DNA of 64,000 nt from Callorhinus ursinus (lineage: Eukaryota > Chordata > Mammalia > Carnivora > Otariidae), in the NCBI RefSeq assembly GCF_003265705.1, contig NW_020313140.1, forward strand, positions 877,282-941,281, read 5' to 3'. A program made the position numbers and the translations under genes. The notes beneath the pieces are model-generated. The model worked only from the letters and a program-made list of their open reading frames with translations, made no database searches and was not told the origin of the DNA. Shown piece after piece: positions 62,261-64,000 of the stretch; the stretch's first letter is position 1; each line of letters opens with the position of its first letter.

Positions 62261-62462
62261 TGGGGCACCCAGGTGGCTCAGTTGGTTGAGTGCATGACTC
62301 TTTATTTTGGCTCAGGTCCTGATCTCAGGGTTGTGCGATTCAGCCCCGCATCAGGCTCGTCGCTAGGCATGGAACCTGCCTAAGATTCTCTCTCTCCCTC
62401 TGCCCCTCCCCACCATGTGCATGCGTGTGCACGCGCTCTCTCTCTCTCAAAAAAAAAAAAAA
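62261..62462 (+). mobile_element. CAN-SINE
   Basis: Plus strand; GGGGCACCCAGGTGGCTCAG with CT-rich end and A run; short flank TAGTTGT repeated. Confidence 0.92.
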
Positions 62463-62623
62463 TAGTTGTTCAGGTGACCACAAGTCTGATGCCAACCCAT
62501 ACTATGAATATTGTGAATATGTCCAGATGATGGGGGGTGGGGGTAGTATGATTTAATCTGTGCTGGTCATGACATATATGCTATTCCGCCTAGCACGGAC
62601 AAGAATAACAACGGCTCTTTTCT

Positions 62624-62825
62624 TGTGCACGTTTATTGTGTCCCTGCCAGACCCTGCGCCAGCGCTCCCTCTCAACCAAAGAACTCGCTGACTAGGTACC
62701 ACTGATATCCCCACTTTATAACTGAGGATCCTGGGTACTCAAATCTGCCTTAGGCCACGTAGTTGCAAATGGCAGTGATGGAATCCAAACCCTGGTCTGC
62801 CTGACACCAGAGTGTCTCTACATGA
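62624..62825. repeat. MIR relic
   Basis: 'CCCCACTTTATAACTGAGGA', 'GGCCACGTAGTTGCAAATGG' and 'AATCCAAACCCTGG' follow the MIR consensus order. Confidence 0.75.
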
Positions 62826-62879
62826 TGGATAATCAGGGTCATAAAAGACCAGGAAACCATACCAAATGAGGAAAAGTTG

Positions 62880-63205
62880 AAGGAATTGGAGCTGAGGGGT
62901 CTGGGAATAATAACTTTCTTCAGTTATTGAAGGCCTTTGGATGGAAAAGGTCTGGTTGGATTGTATGTTGGAGGGCAGGAGGCTACAAGAAGACAGACTC
63001 TGACTCAGTGAAAAGAGTCAAATTGTTATTAGAACTGCCTCACAATGGCTCAGATCGCTTCATGAGGCAATGACTCTCCAACTGGAAACTTTCCGAGGTT
63101 GGATCTCCCTTGGTGAGGCCTATTCTAAAAGAGATTTCTTCAGTAGGGATTGGACTAAACGTCTCTGAAGTTCTTTCCCCAACATTCCATGATTCTATGA
63201 AGGTT
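62880..63205. repeat. Ancient dispersed repeat
   Basis: Ends 'GGATTGGACTAAACGTCTCT' and 'CATTCCATGATTCTATGA', familiar from an old mammalian repeat whose name I cannot fix from memory. Confidence 0.5.
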
Positions 63206-64000
63206 GGGGTCAGGCAAGAAAAGAAGGGGTTACATCCTTTAGTAATACAGGAGTAAAGCCCTTAACAAAATAAGTGAAGGTGACCACGTCCACGGCCATA
63301 CTAAATAATAATAGTGTTTCTCAGATATTAAGTGGAATAAGAGTTGTTAGGGACAGGCTTCACAAAATGGGAGCTGCCTTGGTAGGAAGCTCCTTGAAAG
63401 CTGGCAGAAATAACATCCTGTCCATATCTCAGTCCTTGAGGCTTTGCATCTAAAGGGAGCTCAGTAAACAGCTGAAAAACTGATTGGATTCCATGGTCAA
63501 TGAAAATGGGCACAATCTGAGAAAGTGTCTCTCCGTTCACCAATCAGGGACTTTCTTGAAAACTGCTTGCTACTGATTAATGACAGTGAAGAGCTTACCT
63601 CTATAAGACGAGGAAAGCAGGAAACCAACCAGATAGGTACATTTTTGAGAATGATTTAAAAGAGAGATATAAAGGTCCAGGCTGGGAGACATCTGAGTGA
63701 TCCTTTGGGCTCCACCACAGATTTTACTCTGTGGTCTGGAGAGTACCCACTGATGCCTCCATATCTGCTGTTAGAAAATGGAGGCGGGATGGGGGAGAGA
63801 AGAGGAGGGATTCCCTTGTTTCAGGACAGGGAAGGAAAAGAAGACAAACCTGTGAGGCCATCTGTGGACTATTCCAGGCACTCTCCTCCACCTGCTTTCC
63901 CACTTCTCCCCCTCTCTTTCTTCGTTTTAGTATCTGTTAACCCCTGCCTCTCTCCTCCACACCCAAGGCAGTGAACTAGAAAATCAGAGATGCGAAACCA
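63206..64000. other. Right edge, nothing recognised
   Basis: About 800 bases with no supported exon, RNA gene or young repeat. Presumably still SYT11 intron 1. Confidence 0.4.

Overview
This window is nuclear DNA from a carnivoran mammal. It holds three spliced vertebrate genes with GT-AG introns, two CpG-island promoters and about fifty copies of the carnivore tRNA-Lys-derived SINE (CAN-SINE/SINEC). The SINE consensus seen here (head 'GGGGCGCCTGGGTGGCTCAGT', a CT-rich 3' half, tail 'AAATAAATAAAATCTT') and the absence of the young dog-type SINEC_Cf suggest an arctoid caniform (seal, bear, mustelid or relative) rather than a dog. That placement is inference. The block is syntenic with human 1q22 in reverse: RXFP4 - KHDC4 - RIT1 - SYT11.

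Layout. 1-905 (minus): remnant of the intronless relaxin-family receptor RXFP4, broken by frameshifts, stops and deletions. 0.9-14.9 kb: gene-free DNA dominated by SINEs, two decayed L1 3' ends and another old repeat. 14.9-15.7 kb: CpG island and KHDC4 promoter. 15,598-31,405 (plus): KHDC4 in 14 coding exons, which I could join into an uninterrupted 616-codon frame; intron 10 carries a candidate H/ACA snoRNA. 32.8-33.8 kb: CpG island and RIT1 promoter. 33,724-38,438 (plus): RIT1 in 5 coding exons (219 residues), followed by a SINE-free probable 3' UTR. 38.4-47.7 kb: RIT1-SYT11 intergenic region. 50,301-60,150 (minus): the last three coding exons of SYT11; its first coding exon (about 11 residues) was not found and should lie beyond the right edge. 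A SINE-free stretch at 47.7-50.3 kb is the likely SYT11 3' UTR.

The three live genes have separate jobs: KHDC4 is a nuclear KH-domain splicing factor, RIT1 a Ras-like GTPase at the plasma membrane, and SYT11 a Ca2+-insensitive synaptotagmin on vesicles. They are conserved neighbours, not an operon. I see no new biological system. The most informative observations are the dead RXFP4, a likely small inversion between two inverted SINEs at 56 kb, several nested SINE stacks with intact target-site duplications, a candidate intronic snoRNA, and a 10-N gap whose flanks share the same 9 bases and so may be artificial.
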